From contig JAJFKY010000005.1 in assembly GCA_021772975.1 (NCBI GenBank), positions 1 through 64,000 on the forward strand: DNA of 64,000 nucleotides, read 5' to 3'. Both the position numbers and the translations under genes were made by a program. Shown one piece after another: positions 44,012 to 52,691 of the stretch. A model generated the notes under the pieces. It did not search any database. It saw only the letters and a list, made by a program, of their open reading frames with translations, and was not told the DNA's origin. The first letter of the stretch is position 1; each line of letters starts with the position of its first letter. The stretch comes from Gammaproteobacteria bacterium. Its GTDB lineage: Bacteria > Pseudomonadota > Gammaproteobacteria > Xanthomonadales > Wenzhouxiangellaceae.

Positions 44012-45937
44012 CTATTTGCGGATGATTTTTTTACTGGATTTTTTACCGCGGGTTTTCCAGGCGGGCTTATAGTCCGGGTTGTCGCCTGACTGACCACCGG
44101 CTTTTGACGGCATCGCTTTGCGCACCGGTTTGACCGGGCTTTTCTTGCTGGTCCGCCGCTTGGCCGGACTGCCCGTCAGCGAGGTCTTTTTACCTGCGCC
44201 CGGACGCCTGGCAGACTGTTTTTTAGCGGTGCTTTTTGAGGTTGTTTTAGCGGTTTTTTTAGCACTGGCTTTGTTAGCCGTCTTGCGGACTGGCTTTTTC
44301 CCGCTTGCCTTGGGTTTAACCGCTGGGGGTTTAACCGCCGGGGATTTAACCGCCGGACTGGCAGCAGTCTGCTGTCTGACTGTTTTAGATTTTTTCGTGA
44401 CTGGCTTAGCGGCCTGCTGCTTAGCACGCCTGGTGGACTTCCGCTGCCTGGCGGTGGCCACCGGGGAAGCCCGCTGCGAAGCTTTGAGTTGTTCCTGCAA
44501 CCAGCGATGCACGTGCTCGGGAGCAACCTCGCCATCCGGTAACTGCATCGCCAGATACAGCAGCTTTTCAAACTCCAGCTGAAACCGGCTGATGATCGCT
44601 TCCGGATCAGGCACCAGTCGCCGGTCGGTGATCAGGCCCATATAGACTTTCTGGGCATAACTCAGAATGCTGATACCCATGCCGATAGTGCCGTTCTGCG
44701 GCACCCAGAACATCATCTCACTGATGGCTGTGCCGGCAATATACAATGCTTGGCGTGGTCCCGGCACATTGGTTAAAACGGTACTGGCTTTACGGCTCAT
44801 CATATCCAGCATCGGTTTCTGCAATGCCTGCGGGCCCATGCCCAATGCCGCGAGCAAACCGAAAGCCACCGCCGCCTGACGGGAGCTTTTCAGTTCCTCC
44901 ATATTCTGGTGCACCAGAATCAGACGCTTGAGCGGATTGTCTTCGCCGATGGGCAATGGCAGAAACACCAGGCCAAAATGATTGCCCAGGTCTTTGGCGT
45001 GCTCCAAGGGTCGCAAATTAACCGGCACGGTGGCGCGAATTTCCAGACCTGCCGGGTCTTCGCCACAACTGACCAGATAATCATGCAAAGCCCCGGTAGC
45101 GCTGGCAATCAGTACGTCATTAACCGTACAGCCCAGTGCCCGGCCCACGGCTTTGACCTCATACAGTGGTAAGGGCGGAGTCCAGGCGACCCGCTTGCGC
45201 ACCCCCAGACGCCCGCGAAAACGGGTTTGCGGATCATCGCTGAGGGTCAACGCGGTGCCCAGCTCTTCCGCGATTTCAACGGCTTCATGTGCGTAAACAC
45301 CCAACTGATCCGGGTCTTTCAGCAACCCCATGGCTTCTTCGATAAGCTTCTGTCCAAAATGGGTGGCCGCACCGATGCCTTCCCGGGCCGGCTCTAAAAA
45401 TCGTTTGAATATATTCGATTCCGCCACCCGCCGGGAGGTCCAGGTTTTCAATGAGCTGGCGCTGGCACGCGGTTCAGGGGTGGGATCGGTCAGGCTTAAC
45501 ATCACCTGGATCAAGGCAATGCCGTCGGCATAGCAGTGATGAATGCGGCTGACCAGCACCGGCCCTTCCACATAGTTTTCCACCAGATTGAACTGCCACA
45601 GTGGCTTGGATTGATCCAGCGGCGTACTGGCCAACTCGCTGACATATTCCTGCAATTCGGCTTTATCGGCCTGGCCTGGCAAAGCAGCGCGCCGGACATG
45701 CGCCAATATGTCAAAATCTTCGTCGAACTCCCAGAAACAACCTCGATTCGTCGTTACCGCTTTATGCCGGAAACGCGGGAATGCCAGAAAACGCAAAGCA
45801 ATGGTATCCACCAATCGCTCAAAGTTAACGTCTTGTCCCAGACCGATCACTCCGGTGATCATCATCAGGTTGGTGGGCTGCTCCATACGCAGCCAGGCGG
45901 TATCAACTTTGGAAATGGGGTGGCGTTTTGCGCTCAT
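44012..45937 (-). CDS. Wax ester synthase/DGAT with histone H1-like tail
   Basis: A 641-residue protein. The first 485 residues are a WS/DGAT acyltransferase that makes wax esters or triacylglycerol: VDTAWLRMEQPTN at the start, PLWQFNLVENY, the catalytic HHCYADG (133-139), CTVNDVLIASATGAL and a late MSRKASTVLTNVPGP. The last 156 residues (44015-44482) are an added tail with about 49 Lys/Arg and only two acidic residues, built of PAVK and KKxAK-like repeats as in histone H1, AlgP or the PHA-granule protein PhaF. Usual family length is near 450-500. The tail suggests DNA binding and nucleoid tethering of lipid droplets (inference). ATG 45937 is chosen by the conserved N-terminus. Confidence 0.93.
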   Translation of the reverse strand: MSAKRHPISKVDTAWLRMEQPTNLMMITGVIGLGQDVNFERLVDTIALRFLAFPRFRHKAVTTNRGCFWEFDEDFDILAHVRRAALPGQADKAELQEYVSELASTPLDQSKPLWQFNLVENYVEGPVLVSRIHHCYADGIALIQVMLSLTDPTPEPRASASSLKTWTSRRVAESNIFKRFLEPAREGIGAATHFGQKLIEEAMGLLKDPDQLGVYAHEAVEIAEELGTALTLSDDPQTRFRGRLGVRKRVAWTPPLPLYEVKAVGRALGCTVNDVLIASATGALHDYLVSCGEDPAGLEIRATVPVNLRPLEHAKDLGNHFGLVFLPLPIGEDNPLKRLILVHQNMEELKSSRQAAVAFGLLAALGMGPQALQKPMLDMMSRKASTVLTNVPGPRQALYIAGTAISEMMFWVPQNGTIGMGISILSYAQKVYMGLITDRRLVPDPEAIISRFQLEFEKLLYLAMQLPDGEVAPEHVHRWLQEQLKASQRASPVATARQRKSTRRAKQQAAKPVTKKSKTVRQQTAASPAVKSPAVKPPAVKPKASGKKPVRKTANKASAKKTAKTTSKSTAKKQSARRPGAGKKTSLTGSPAKRRTSKKSPVKPVRKAMPSKAGGQSGDNPDYKPAWKTRGKKSSKKIIRK

Positions 45938-46293
45938 CGTGTATTTATGCGGATCCTCAATGCTGCAGATTGCCGCAGTGGCCAGACAGTTGCAAGCAAT
46001 AATGCGCGACCAGCAGCACATTAGCGCGTCTGTGCTCGCTGACGTGGGACTGATTATCGTGGGATTGCGCCCTTATGGTGAACTTGTCAAATGCATGCCC
46101 AGCCTCTAGCATGTGCTGATAACGATAACACCGGATGCGCTCGGGGCGTCTGATTTAACCTCTCATCATGTTAGCGATCGGCAAACTGATGCCAATCTGA
46201 TCCAGCCTGACTGCTCATCCGGTCCATCGTTGCCAGCACGGGCATGCTGTTATTGGGGTCAGTGAGGCTGATCAATATTAGTGAGGACCAATC
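45938..46293. other. 356-bp intergenic region, divergent promoters
   Basis: Between the wax ester synthase and a small membrane protein, which are divergent. The upstream reading frame continues in phase before the synthase ATG but lacks conserved sequence. No RNA gene or repeat recognised. Confidence 0.4.
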
Positions 46294-46707
46294 ATGAACA
46301 AGAAATTTTTTATCTGCTGGCTGATTATTTTTATCGCCTGGATGCTGGGCAGTTTCCTGATCCACGGCACGTTATTGAGTGCTGAGTATTCACAACTGCC
46401 CGAGCTATTCCGCCCCGAAGCCGAGGCACAGCAGTATTTTCCGCTGATGCTGCTGGCACATATCATTATGGCCGGCGCATTTGTATGGATTTATATGCGT
46501 GGCGTCAACAACAGTGCCTGGCTGGGCCAGGGCATCCGTTATGGATTGGCGATTGCGCTGCTGGGCGTGGTATCGACTTACACCATTTATTATGTGGTGC
46601 AACCCATGCCGGGCCTGCTGACCATCAAACAGATCGTTTTTGATGGCCTGCTGGTTGTGCTGCTGGGAACCCTGGTTGCCTATCTGTACAAACCGGCAAA
46701 CGCTTAG
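46294..46707 (+). CDS. Small four-helix membrane protein
   Basis: A 137-residue protein with four predicted membrane helices (about residues 5-27, 50-70, 82-101 and 111-131). A GAGG ribosome binding site precedes the ATG. The motif of a conserved His and Gly in the first helix (GSFLIHGTLL) and a late YYVVQP resembles small uncharacterised inner-membrane proteins common in marine bacteria. Function unknown. It is divergent from the wax ester synthase. Confidence 0.75.
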   Translation: MNKKFFICWLIIFIAWMLGSFLIHGTLLSAEYSQLPELFRPEAEAQQYFPLMLLAHIIMAGAFVWIYMRGVNNSAWLGQGIRYGLAIALLGVVSTYTIYYVVQPMPGLLTIKQIVFDGLLVVLLGTLVAYLYKPANA

Positions 46708-46778
46708 CGGTCGACGCCTGTGCCGGGCATTTTCCCGCCAGGCTTAAAATCGCAGGCTCGCACTCGAACACCGTCATT

Positions 46779-46806
46779 GTCTGCTTACGGCTTTGCCTAA
46801 GCAGAC
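46779..46806. other. Hairpin in intergenic region
   Basis: GTCTGCTTA/TAAGCAGAC 9-bp stem with a 10-nt loop, 72 nt after the membrane-protein gene. No T run follows; possibly a terminator or part of a repeat. Confidence 0.4.
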
Positions 46807-46874
46807 CTGCTCTTGATGTCGCGGGTCGACTTAGAGCCACAGGTTCGTAAACAGACGCTGGCTTGCGCATGGTT

Positions 46875-46900
46875 ATTCAATCAGAGGTTCCTTGGGTAAT
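46875..46900. repeat. Single copy of the AACCTCTGATT repeat end
   Basis: ATTCAATCAGAGGTTCC followed by TTGGGTAATAT closely matches the right end and flank of the MITE-like element at 16957-16988 (AAACCAGAGGTTCCC, AGGTAATAT). No partner end is visible within 200 bp. The repeat runs into the probable start of the GNAT gene. Confidence 0.6.
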
Positions 46901-47446
46901 ATCGTCAATGTGAATAACACTATCCAACTGACGCCTGCCACGCCACAGCAACTTGAATCAATGCAGCAGTGGTTCACCACGCGCGAACAATGCCAGCAAT
47001 GGGGCGGGCCCGCTTTTCGCTTTCCCGTTACGGAAAAAAGCTTTACTGAGGATTGCAGATTTGCTCAGTTACCCTCTTATGCTCTGGTGAATGCTGACAA
47101 TGCATTGCTAGCATTCGGTCAGTTTTATCCGCGCCTGAACCATTGTCACCTGGGCCGTCTGGCGGTCAATCCGCAACACCGGCAACGTGGTTACGCAATC
47201 ACCCTGATTGCCGCGTTAAGCGACTGCGGTAGCGGGCAGCTTGGGCTGCGCGAGTGCTCGCTGTTTGTCCTGGCGAATAATCCGGCGGCTATCCTGCTGT
47301 ATCGCAAGCTGGGATTTACGCCGGTTGATTATCCGGCTGATGATATTGCGCTGGACAATTTTCTGTATATGACCGTGCCGTCTCAACATCTGCAACAGTG
47401 GCGGCATAGCCACCCCTGTATGATCCAGCAATCATCAGCCTTTTAA
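46892..47446 (+). CDS. GNAT family acetyltransferase
   Basis: About 184 residues. The acetyl-CoA site is visible in LGRLAVNPQHRQRGYAITL (about residues 89-107; the R/QxxGx pattern) and the C-terminal FVLANNPAAILLYRKLGF. Substrate unknown. The start is uncertain: TTG at 46892 is next to an AGAGG that belongs to a dispersed repeat, and GTG at 46910 is the alternative. It is possible that repeat insertion replaced the native start region. Confidence 0.8.
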   Translation: MGNIVNVNNTIQLTPATPQQLESMQQWFTTREQCQQWGGPAFRFPVTEKSFTEDCRFAQLPSYALVNADNALLAFGQFYPRLNHCHLGRLAVNPQHRQRGYAITLIAALSDCGSGQLGLRECSLFVLANNPAAILLYRKLGFTPVDYPADDIALDNFLYMTVPSQHLQQWRHSHPCMIQQSSAF

Positions 47447-47464
47447 CCTGCCACGGTTGTGGAT

Positions 47465-47491
47465 GGTGCAATGCGTTTCACCTATTGCGCC
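47465..47491. repeat. GGTGCAAT-type palindromic repeat, copy 2
   Basis: GGTGCAAT/ATTGCGCC half sites with an 11-nt spacer and a trailing CTAC, matching the copy at 37365-37391. Confidence 0.65.
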
Positions 47492-47513
47492 CTACCCTCA
47501 ATGACAATAGCAG

Positions 47514-47540
47514 GGTGTAATAAACGAAGTACATTACACC
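47514..47540. repeat. GGTGCAAT-type palindromic repeat, degenerate copy 3
   Basis: GGTGTAAT/ATTACACC with an 11-nt spacer; a diverged member of the same family, 22 nt after copy 2. The pair may also terminate the GNAT transcript. Confidence 0.55.
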
Positions 47541-47674
47541 ATTACGCTGATGGATTCTTTTGTGACGCATGCTGGTGCAATGTACAGGGTTAATTACAAC
47601 CAACTCTGGTTGTTGGTTGGCGCTGAATCAGTGACTCTGCTAGCCTTTGTCGCACAAATCACCGGGAAACCAAC

Positions 47675-49891
47675 ATGCGCGTAACCACCCTGCTGCACCG
47701 CCTGCTGTTGTTAACTGTATTGCCACTGCTCAGTGCCTGCCAGCAGCAGACCCCGGAACAATCCTCTAGCCAGCCCGCCGCACAATCCGTGCTGCAAACC
47801 GAACGTGAACGGATGGAGGCCAGAGCGCAGCAGGTCACCATCATTCGCGATGATTACGGTGTACCGCATATTTATGCCAAAACCGATGCCGATGCGGTCT
47901 TTGGTCTGATGTATGCGCAAAGCGAGGATGATTTTAACCGGGTTGAGCGCAATTACATCTGGGCCACCGGACGGCTGGCGGAAGTCGCAGGCGAGCAGGC
48001 GCTGTACAGCGATCTGCGGGCGCGTTTGTTTATGACGGTAGCCGAAGCCAAAGCCGCTTATGCATCCGCACCTGATTGGTTACAGGAACTGTGCGATGCG
48101 TTTGCTGACGGCGTCAATTATTACCTGCTCACTCACCCAGAGGTTCAGCCGCAATTGCTGACCCGCTTTGAGCCGTGGATGCCGATGTTCTTCAGCGAAG
48201 GCTCCATCGGTGGCGATATTGAGCAGATTCCGCTGGCCGGTATTGAAGCTTTTTATGGCGGCAAGCCGGAAGTGGCGGTTGCCATGCAGGACCCGGATCA
48301 GGAACCGCGCGGTTCCAACGGCTTTGCCATCTCCGGTGAACTGACCGAATCCGGTAACGCCATGCTGTTGATCAACCCGCATACCTCGTTTTATTTTCGT
48401 GGCGAAGTGCATGTGATCAGCGAACAGGGCCTGAATGCCTATGGCGCGGTCACCTGGGGCCAGTTTTTTGTCTATCAGGGCTTTAACGAGCACACCGGCT
48501 GGATGCATACCTCCACCTACGTGGATTTTATCGATGAATTTGTGGAGGATATTCAGGACATCGATGTTCGCTTAATGTACCGCTATGGCAGCGACCTGCT
48601 GCCGGTGAGTGTCGCCGAAGTCACCCTGAAATATAAAACCGATACGGGCATGTCGGAGCGTACTTTCCCGACGTATCACACCCATCACGGGCCGATCACC
48701 CACACCGTTGATGGCCAATGGACCGCCAGCAAAATCAACTGGGACCCGATCAATGCGCTGAAGCAATCTTTTACCCGCACCAAGACCAAAAACTATGCTG
48801 AGTTTCGCGAAATGATGGAGATCCGCACCAACTCATCCAATAACACCGTATTTGCCGATTCCAGCGGCAATATCGCCTATTTCCACGGCAACTTTGTGCC
48901 CAGGCGCGATCCACGGTTTGATTATTCACAACCGGTCGATGGCGGCAACCCGGCCACCGACTGGAACGGTCTGCACAACGTGGATGAAACCATTACCCTG
49001 TTAAATCCCGCCAACGGCTGGCTGCAGAATGCCAATTCCACGCCGTTTAATGCCGCGCTGGAATACAGCCCCAAAAAAGAGGATTACCCGGTTTATATGG
49101 CGCCCGACCCGGAAAACTTCCGCGGCGTGCATGCGGTGCGGGTGTTGCGTAATGCCAATAACCTGACATTGGACAAGCTGATCGAACTGGCCTATGACCC
49201 GGCACTGCCCGGTTTCGAGGAACTGATCCCTGCCCTGACCTTTGCCTATGCTGAAAACGGCCAGAGTCAGCCAGAATTAGCGCCTGCTATCGATATACTG
49301 CGCAACTGGAATTACCAGGTCAGCACCGACTCGGTGGCGATGACCCTGGCGCATTTCTTCGGCGTCAATATCCACCAGGTCGGCGCCAACCCGGACAAGC
49401 TATCGGGTATGGACTTAATGAATTACTTCAGCCTCGATACCCCGCCCGAGGAATTGCTGCAGATATTTGATCAAACCATCCAGCAACTGAATACGGATTT
49501 TGGCACCTGGAACACCCCCTGGGGCGAAGTCAACCGCTTCCAGCGTTTGACCGGCGATATTATTCAACCGTTCGACGATAACCAGCCCAGCCTGCCGGTG
49601 GGCATGGCTTCCGGACGCTGGGGGGCTTTGGCTTCTTTTGGGGCGCAAGCGACTGAAAGCACTAAGAAATTGTATGGGACATCAGGGAATAGTTTTGTGG
49701 CGGTGGTGGAGTTTGGCGACAGGGTAAAGGCTAAGACGCTGCTGGCCGGTGGACAAAGCGGTGATCCGGCATCGCCGCACTTTGATGATCAGGCGCGGCG
49801 GTATGTTGATCGGGAGTTTAAGGATGTTGCGTATTATCAAGAAGATGTTGAGAAACAGGCATCTAAAATTTACCAACCAGGGAATTTATAA
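47675..49891 (+). CDS. Penicillin acylase family lipoprotein
   Basis: A 738-residue Ntn-hydrolase precursor with a lipobox (LLSAC, Cys about 22). The family opening DDYGVPHIYAKTDADAVFGLMYAQSEDDF (in parts near residues 58-86) is clear. Autocatalytic cleavage should expose S214 in RGSNGFAIS, separating alpha and beta chains; downstream NPHTSFYF and the N(A/G) oxyanion residues are present. Family members hydrolyse amides including penicillin side chains and acyl-homoserine lactones, so quorum quenching is possible but not established. Lipid anchoring is unusual since classical members are soluble periplasmic proteins. Confidence 0.92.
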   Translation: MRVTTLLHRLLLLTVLPLLSACQQQTPEQSSSQPAAQSVLQTERERMEARAQQVTIIRDDYGVPHIYAKTDADAVFGLMYAQSEDDFNRVERNYIWATGRLAEVAGEQALYSDLRARLFMTVAEAKAAYASAPDWLQELCDAFADGVNYYLLTHPEVQPQLLTRFEPWMPMFFSEGSIGGDIEQIPLAGIEAFYGGKPEVAVAMQDPDQEPRGSNGFAISGELTESGNAMLLINPHTSFYFRGEVHVISEQGLNAYGAVTWGQFFVYQGFNEHTGWMHTSTYVDFIDEFVEDIQDIDVRLMYRYGSDLLPVSVAEVTLKYKTDTGMSERTFPTYHTHHGPITHTVDGQWTASKINWDPINALKQSFTRTKTKNYAEFREMMEIRTNSSNNTVFADSSGNIAYFHGNFVPRRDPRFDYSQPVDGGNPATDWNGLHNVDETITLLNPANGWLQNANSTPFNAALEYSPKKEDYPVYMAPDPENFRGVHAVRVLRNANNLTLDKLIELAYDPALPGFEELIPALTFAYAENGQSQPELAPAIDILRNWNYQVSTDSVAMTLAHFFGVNIHQVGANPDKLSGMDLMNYFSLDTPPEELLQIFDQTIQQLNTDFGTWNTPWGEVNRFQRLTGDIIQPFDDNQPSLPVGMASGRWGALASFGAQATESTKKLYGTSGNSFVAVVEFGDRVKAKTLLAGGQSGDPASPHFDDQARRYVDREFKDVAYYQEDVEKQASKIYQPGNL

Positions 49892-49979
49892 ATGAAATGT
49901 CTGCGTGCCGCGCATCATAATATAACGATAAAAAAGACACTAACTTATTATTTTTCTTGTTTATTTTTCATTAGCAATA

Positions 49980-50417
49980 TTGTATATCGCCGAAGATATC
50001 AAGTACCCGAATTATATGTATTTTGAGCTATGGGACTTTCACGAGCCCTGGATCAGAATCAATGTAATAGAATCAAGACTGCTGGTGAGGTATGGGGTTA
50101 GTGGCACATCAAGAACAGAACCTAATGTTGCCTGGTATACAGATGAAACCAGTGATTCTGTATTTTTAGATCTGCTAAGCAGTATTGAAGCAATAGGCAT
50201 TTTTGGCTGGGAAGATGATTACACTGAAGGCGCCCTGGATGGGTACTCTTGGGAGATCCAATTTTCCTGTGCTAACCGTTATTATTTTGGAAGAGGTTCA
50301 AATGCGAAGCCAGATTCATTTAGTGAGCTGCAGGATGCTACCAATTTCTTTCTAACAGCTACACGCTGCGAAGGGTTGTCGGCCTTCATGATGTCAAGGA
50401 AAATCTCTAAAGCTTAG
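49980..50417 (+). pseudogene. Hypothetical protein, probably frameshifted at its N-terminus
   Basis: The open part is 145 residues (TTG first codon). Its late region (DGYSWEIQFSC, then GRGSNAKPDSFSELQDATNFF) resembles small immunity-type or phage-defence-adjacent hypotheticals with a GSNAxP motif. Upstream in the same frame a hydrophobic stretch (IIFLVYFSLAILYIAED) is read with no start codon, while a good ATG at 49892 in another frame gives a basic N-terminus (MKCLRAAHHNITIKKTL). A single-base change in the T5 run at 49951-49955 would join them into one membrane-anchored protein. AT-richer than its neighbours. Confidence 0.5.
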
Positions 50418-50482
50418 GGACGCTAGCTATCCCGTGCCAGTCCAGCTAGCCAGACACATCAAAACTGGCGGGCATTCAGAAA

Positions 50483-50545
50483 CTACGCGATCTGCCTAAC
50501 TGTCCACAGATGGTTAATTCATATCGAAACATCGACCAGCATCAT
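50483..50545 (-). pseudogene. vapC: vapC toxin remnant with nonsense codon
   Basis: Starting at an ATGA overlap with the vapB stop, the minus strand reads MMLVDVSI, stop, INHLWTVRQIA, stop. PIN-domain VapC toxins begin MxLVDxSVWIxHL, so codon 9 has changed from TGG (Trp) to TGA, and the rest is truncated within 21 codons. The toxin is therefore inactive. Confidence 0.7.
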
Positions 50546-50739
50546 GCACCAGTGGAGTGGCGACGGGGAACAGGTTCCAACTTAGATTGGCTACGACCTA
50601 GTTTGGCCAGCCGTCGGGCACTCTCACGCTCTACCAAAACCCGCAAGCCCTCTCGTAGCAACACGGTTTTTTCCTTTATCCCCGTAATCCGCTGGGCTTC
50701 AGTCAATAATTGGTCATCAATATTCAGGGTTATCCGCAT
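50542..50739 (-). CDS. vapB: VapB-family antitoxin
   Basis: A 65-residue protein with the VapB opening MRITLNIDDQLLTEAQRITG (ribbon-helix-helix DNA-binding part) followed by KEKTVLLREGLRVLVERESARRLAKLG, a typical C-terminal end of family DUF2191 antitoxins. The partner toxin frame overlaps its stop but is truncated. The antitoxin remains intact; it may still repress its promoter or counter related VapC toxins elsewhere in the genome. Confidence 0.85.
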   Translation of the reverse strand: MRITLNIDDQLLTEAQRITGIKEKTVLLREGLRVLVERESARRLAKLGRSQSKLEPVPRRHSTGA

Positions 50740-50830
50740 GCCTGGAGCTCAATAAGAAATACAATCTATCGAATACTACATCATTTGATGATGCTTATCG
50801 TGCTTACGGTTTAGATATTATTGACCTTTA

Positions 50831-52597
50831 TTATTCATTGGTGAACGGTAAAAGTACACGGCTTGGGTACCTGTCACTATGTAGCAGCTTTATAAAAGCC
50901 GTGCTTGCTTCAGCTTTGGTCTCAAAACTTACGGGCTTCCCTGAATTATAATTCCGCTGCTGCGTCAACCCATTTGCCGGCCGGATAAATAACCGCAACC
51001 GACTCCCTTCGGCAATCATCCGCGAGAAAAAGTAAAATCGCTCGAAGGTAAATTTATTTACCTCACCCGGCACGATCAGGGTTTCTCGTTGCAGTGATTC
51101 ACGGTAGCGCGCCCGCTGGGTTTCGCCGGTCAGTGCGATGCTGGTGCCGTCGGCCAGTACTTCGTACAGGGTGACATTGATGTCGGTGTCCGGTACGTCC
51201 ATTTCCAGATACAGCTCCAGCTTGGGGTAACCGGTAATTTCGGTAGCCTGCTGGAAAGGTTCGCTGTAAAAAAACAGCCCATCGCCATCGGTGGCGGCGA
51301 TTTCGCTTTGATCGGTCAGGTAGTTATCGGCCTGCTCCATTTCCGCCTTGCTGGTATCCAGTGGGTCGTAGACATACTGGCTATATGGCTGGCCTGAAAC
51401 AGGTTCGCTGGTTAACTGCCCGGTTTGATAGGCGGTATGGGTCTTGCTGCTGGAGCTAAGATGCAGGGTCATGGTTTGGTCGGTGATGGCTTCCAGCGAG
51501 GGCGCGGATTTCCATTGATTGGCGCCGGCGACGAAATAAGTGACTTTGTCTTTGAGAAACGCCGGCTTGTCCCCTCCCCGCATGGTCCAGTTGTACCAAT
51601 CCTTATCCAGCGCAAAAGCATCAAACATCATCGCGTCGCCAAACTTCACGCCACCGAATTCCTGCACCGGCATCCGTGTACCGCTGTGGTTCCAGGGACC
51701 CAGCAGCAGATAATGCCGGGCTTTGGCCTGTTCGGAACCATATCGCATATGCCGCCGGTAATATTCCATTGCGCCGGGCTGATCACCGTCGTAGTAACCG
51801 GTAATGGTCAGGGTGGGCAGATTGATGCGGGCGAAGTCGTCGCTGGTGGGGACGGCAGCGGCCCAGTAGGCATCCTGGGTGGGATGCTTTTGCCATTCGG
51901 CAAATTCGGTGCTGGTGTTGCCGACCAGCTTGTCCAGATCGGCAAAAGCCATACCCGATTGATGATATTCCAGAAATTTGCGCTGCCAGAACCCGGCATC
52001 GCCAAAGGTACGTCCATTGGCGGTACGGCCGCTGGTCAGCGTGGTCCATTGAATGCCATAGGGATAGGCAACGTTATAGTTCATGGGAAAATCGATACCC
52101 GGGAACGCCGAGGCAATCGGCACCACGGTGGTCAGGTGCTGTGGGAAGTTTCTGGCAGTGGCCCATTGGTTATAACCGCCATAAGACCCACCGCGCAGCG
52201 CTACCTTGCCATTCGACCGGGGCTGGCTGGCCACCCATTCAACAATATCATGACCATCCAGGCCATCATGTTCCCGCATCGGCCGGAATTCGCCACCGCT
52301 GTTACCCCTGCCCCGGGTATCGACCACCAGAAAGGCAAAACCATGCCGGGCAAAATACTGGGCATCGGGCTGGTAGCGGTCGCTGATATATGGGGTGATG
52401 GTGATGATACTGGCGAGTTTCTCGCCCTGCCAGTCTTTGGGCCGGTAAATGGTGGCGTTCAACTCAACCCCATCGCGCATCGGGATACTGACCCCCCATT
52501 GATAATCCACGTCAATCGGATCACGGCCAATATCGGCGCTGGCGGCGGCCGACAGCATACCTGCAAAACAACACAGCGTGCGGAGTAATAACATCAT
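50831..52597 (-). CDS. CocE/NonD family hydrolase (X-Pro dipeptidyl-peptidase-like)
   Basis: A 588-residue exported serine hydrolase with a signal peptide (cleavage near ASA-D, about residue 22). The S15-type alpha/beta-hydrolase has the nucleophile S138 in RGGSYGGYNQW, an oxyanion-loop region DTRGRGNSGGEF (93-104), an Asp in TGYYDGDQPG and the catalytic His in GPWNHSG near 300. A C-terminal jelly-roll (YPKLELYLEMDVPDTDINVTL) completes it. Relatives include cocaine esterase and glutaryl-acylases; substrate unknown. Convergent with the decay zone. Confidence 0.92.
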   Translation of the reverse strand: MMLLLRTLCCFAGMLSAAASADIGRDPIDVDYQWGVSIPMRDGVELNATIYRPKDWQGEKLASIITITPYISDRYQPDAQYFARHGFAFLVVDTRGRGNSGGEFRPMREHDGLDGHDIVEWVASQPRSNGKVALRGGSYGGYNQWATARNFPQHLTTVVPIASAFPGIDFPMNYNVAYPYGIQWTTLTSGRTANGRTFGDAGFWQRKFLEYHQSGMAFADLDKLVGNTSTEFAEWQKHPTQDAYWAAAVPTSDDFARINLPTLTITGYYDGDQPGAMEYYRRHMRYGSEQAKARHYLLLGPWNHSGTRMPVQEFGGVKFGDAMMFDAFALDKDWYNWTMRGGDKPAFLKDKVTYFVAGANQWKSAPSLEAITDQTMTLHLSSSSKTHTAYQTGQLTSEPVSGQPYSQYVYDPLDTSKAEMEQADNYLTDQSEIAATDGDGLFFYSEPFQQATEITGYPKLELYLEMDVPDTDINVTLYEVLADGTSIALTGETQRARYRESLQRETLIVPGEVNKFTFERFYFFSRMIAEGSRLRLFIRPANGLTQQRNYNSGKPVSFETKAEASTAFIKLLHSDRYPSRVLLPFTNE

Positions 52598-52691
52598 CTG
52601 AATTCCCGGTATTATGCTTTTGTCTATGCTAGCAGTTTATTCACACATTTGACCCTTATACTAAACCCTGAACTGAACTCAGGAATACAAC

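Noticed and set aside
50745-50833. Plus-strand coding fragment (SNTTSFDDAYRAYGLD region)
   Set aside because: It looks protein-like but has no start, no stop before running antisense into the hydrolase gene and no recognised family, so it is mentioned only as part of the decay zone.
51425-52588. 387-residue plus-strand frame antisense to the CocE-type hydrolase
   Set aside because: Gly/Val/Ile-rich antisense artefact; the hydrolase on the other strand has a full catalytic triad and signal peptide.
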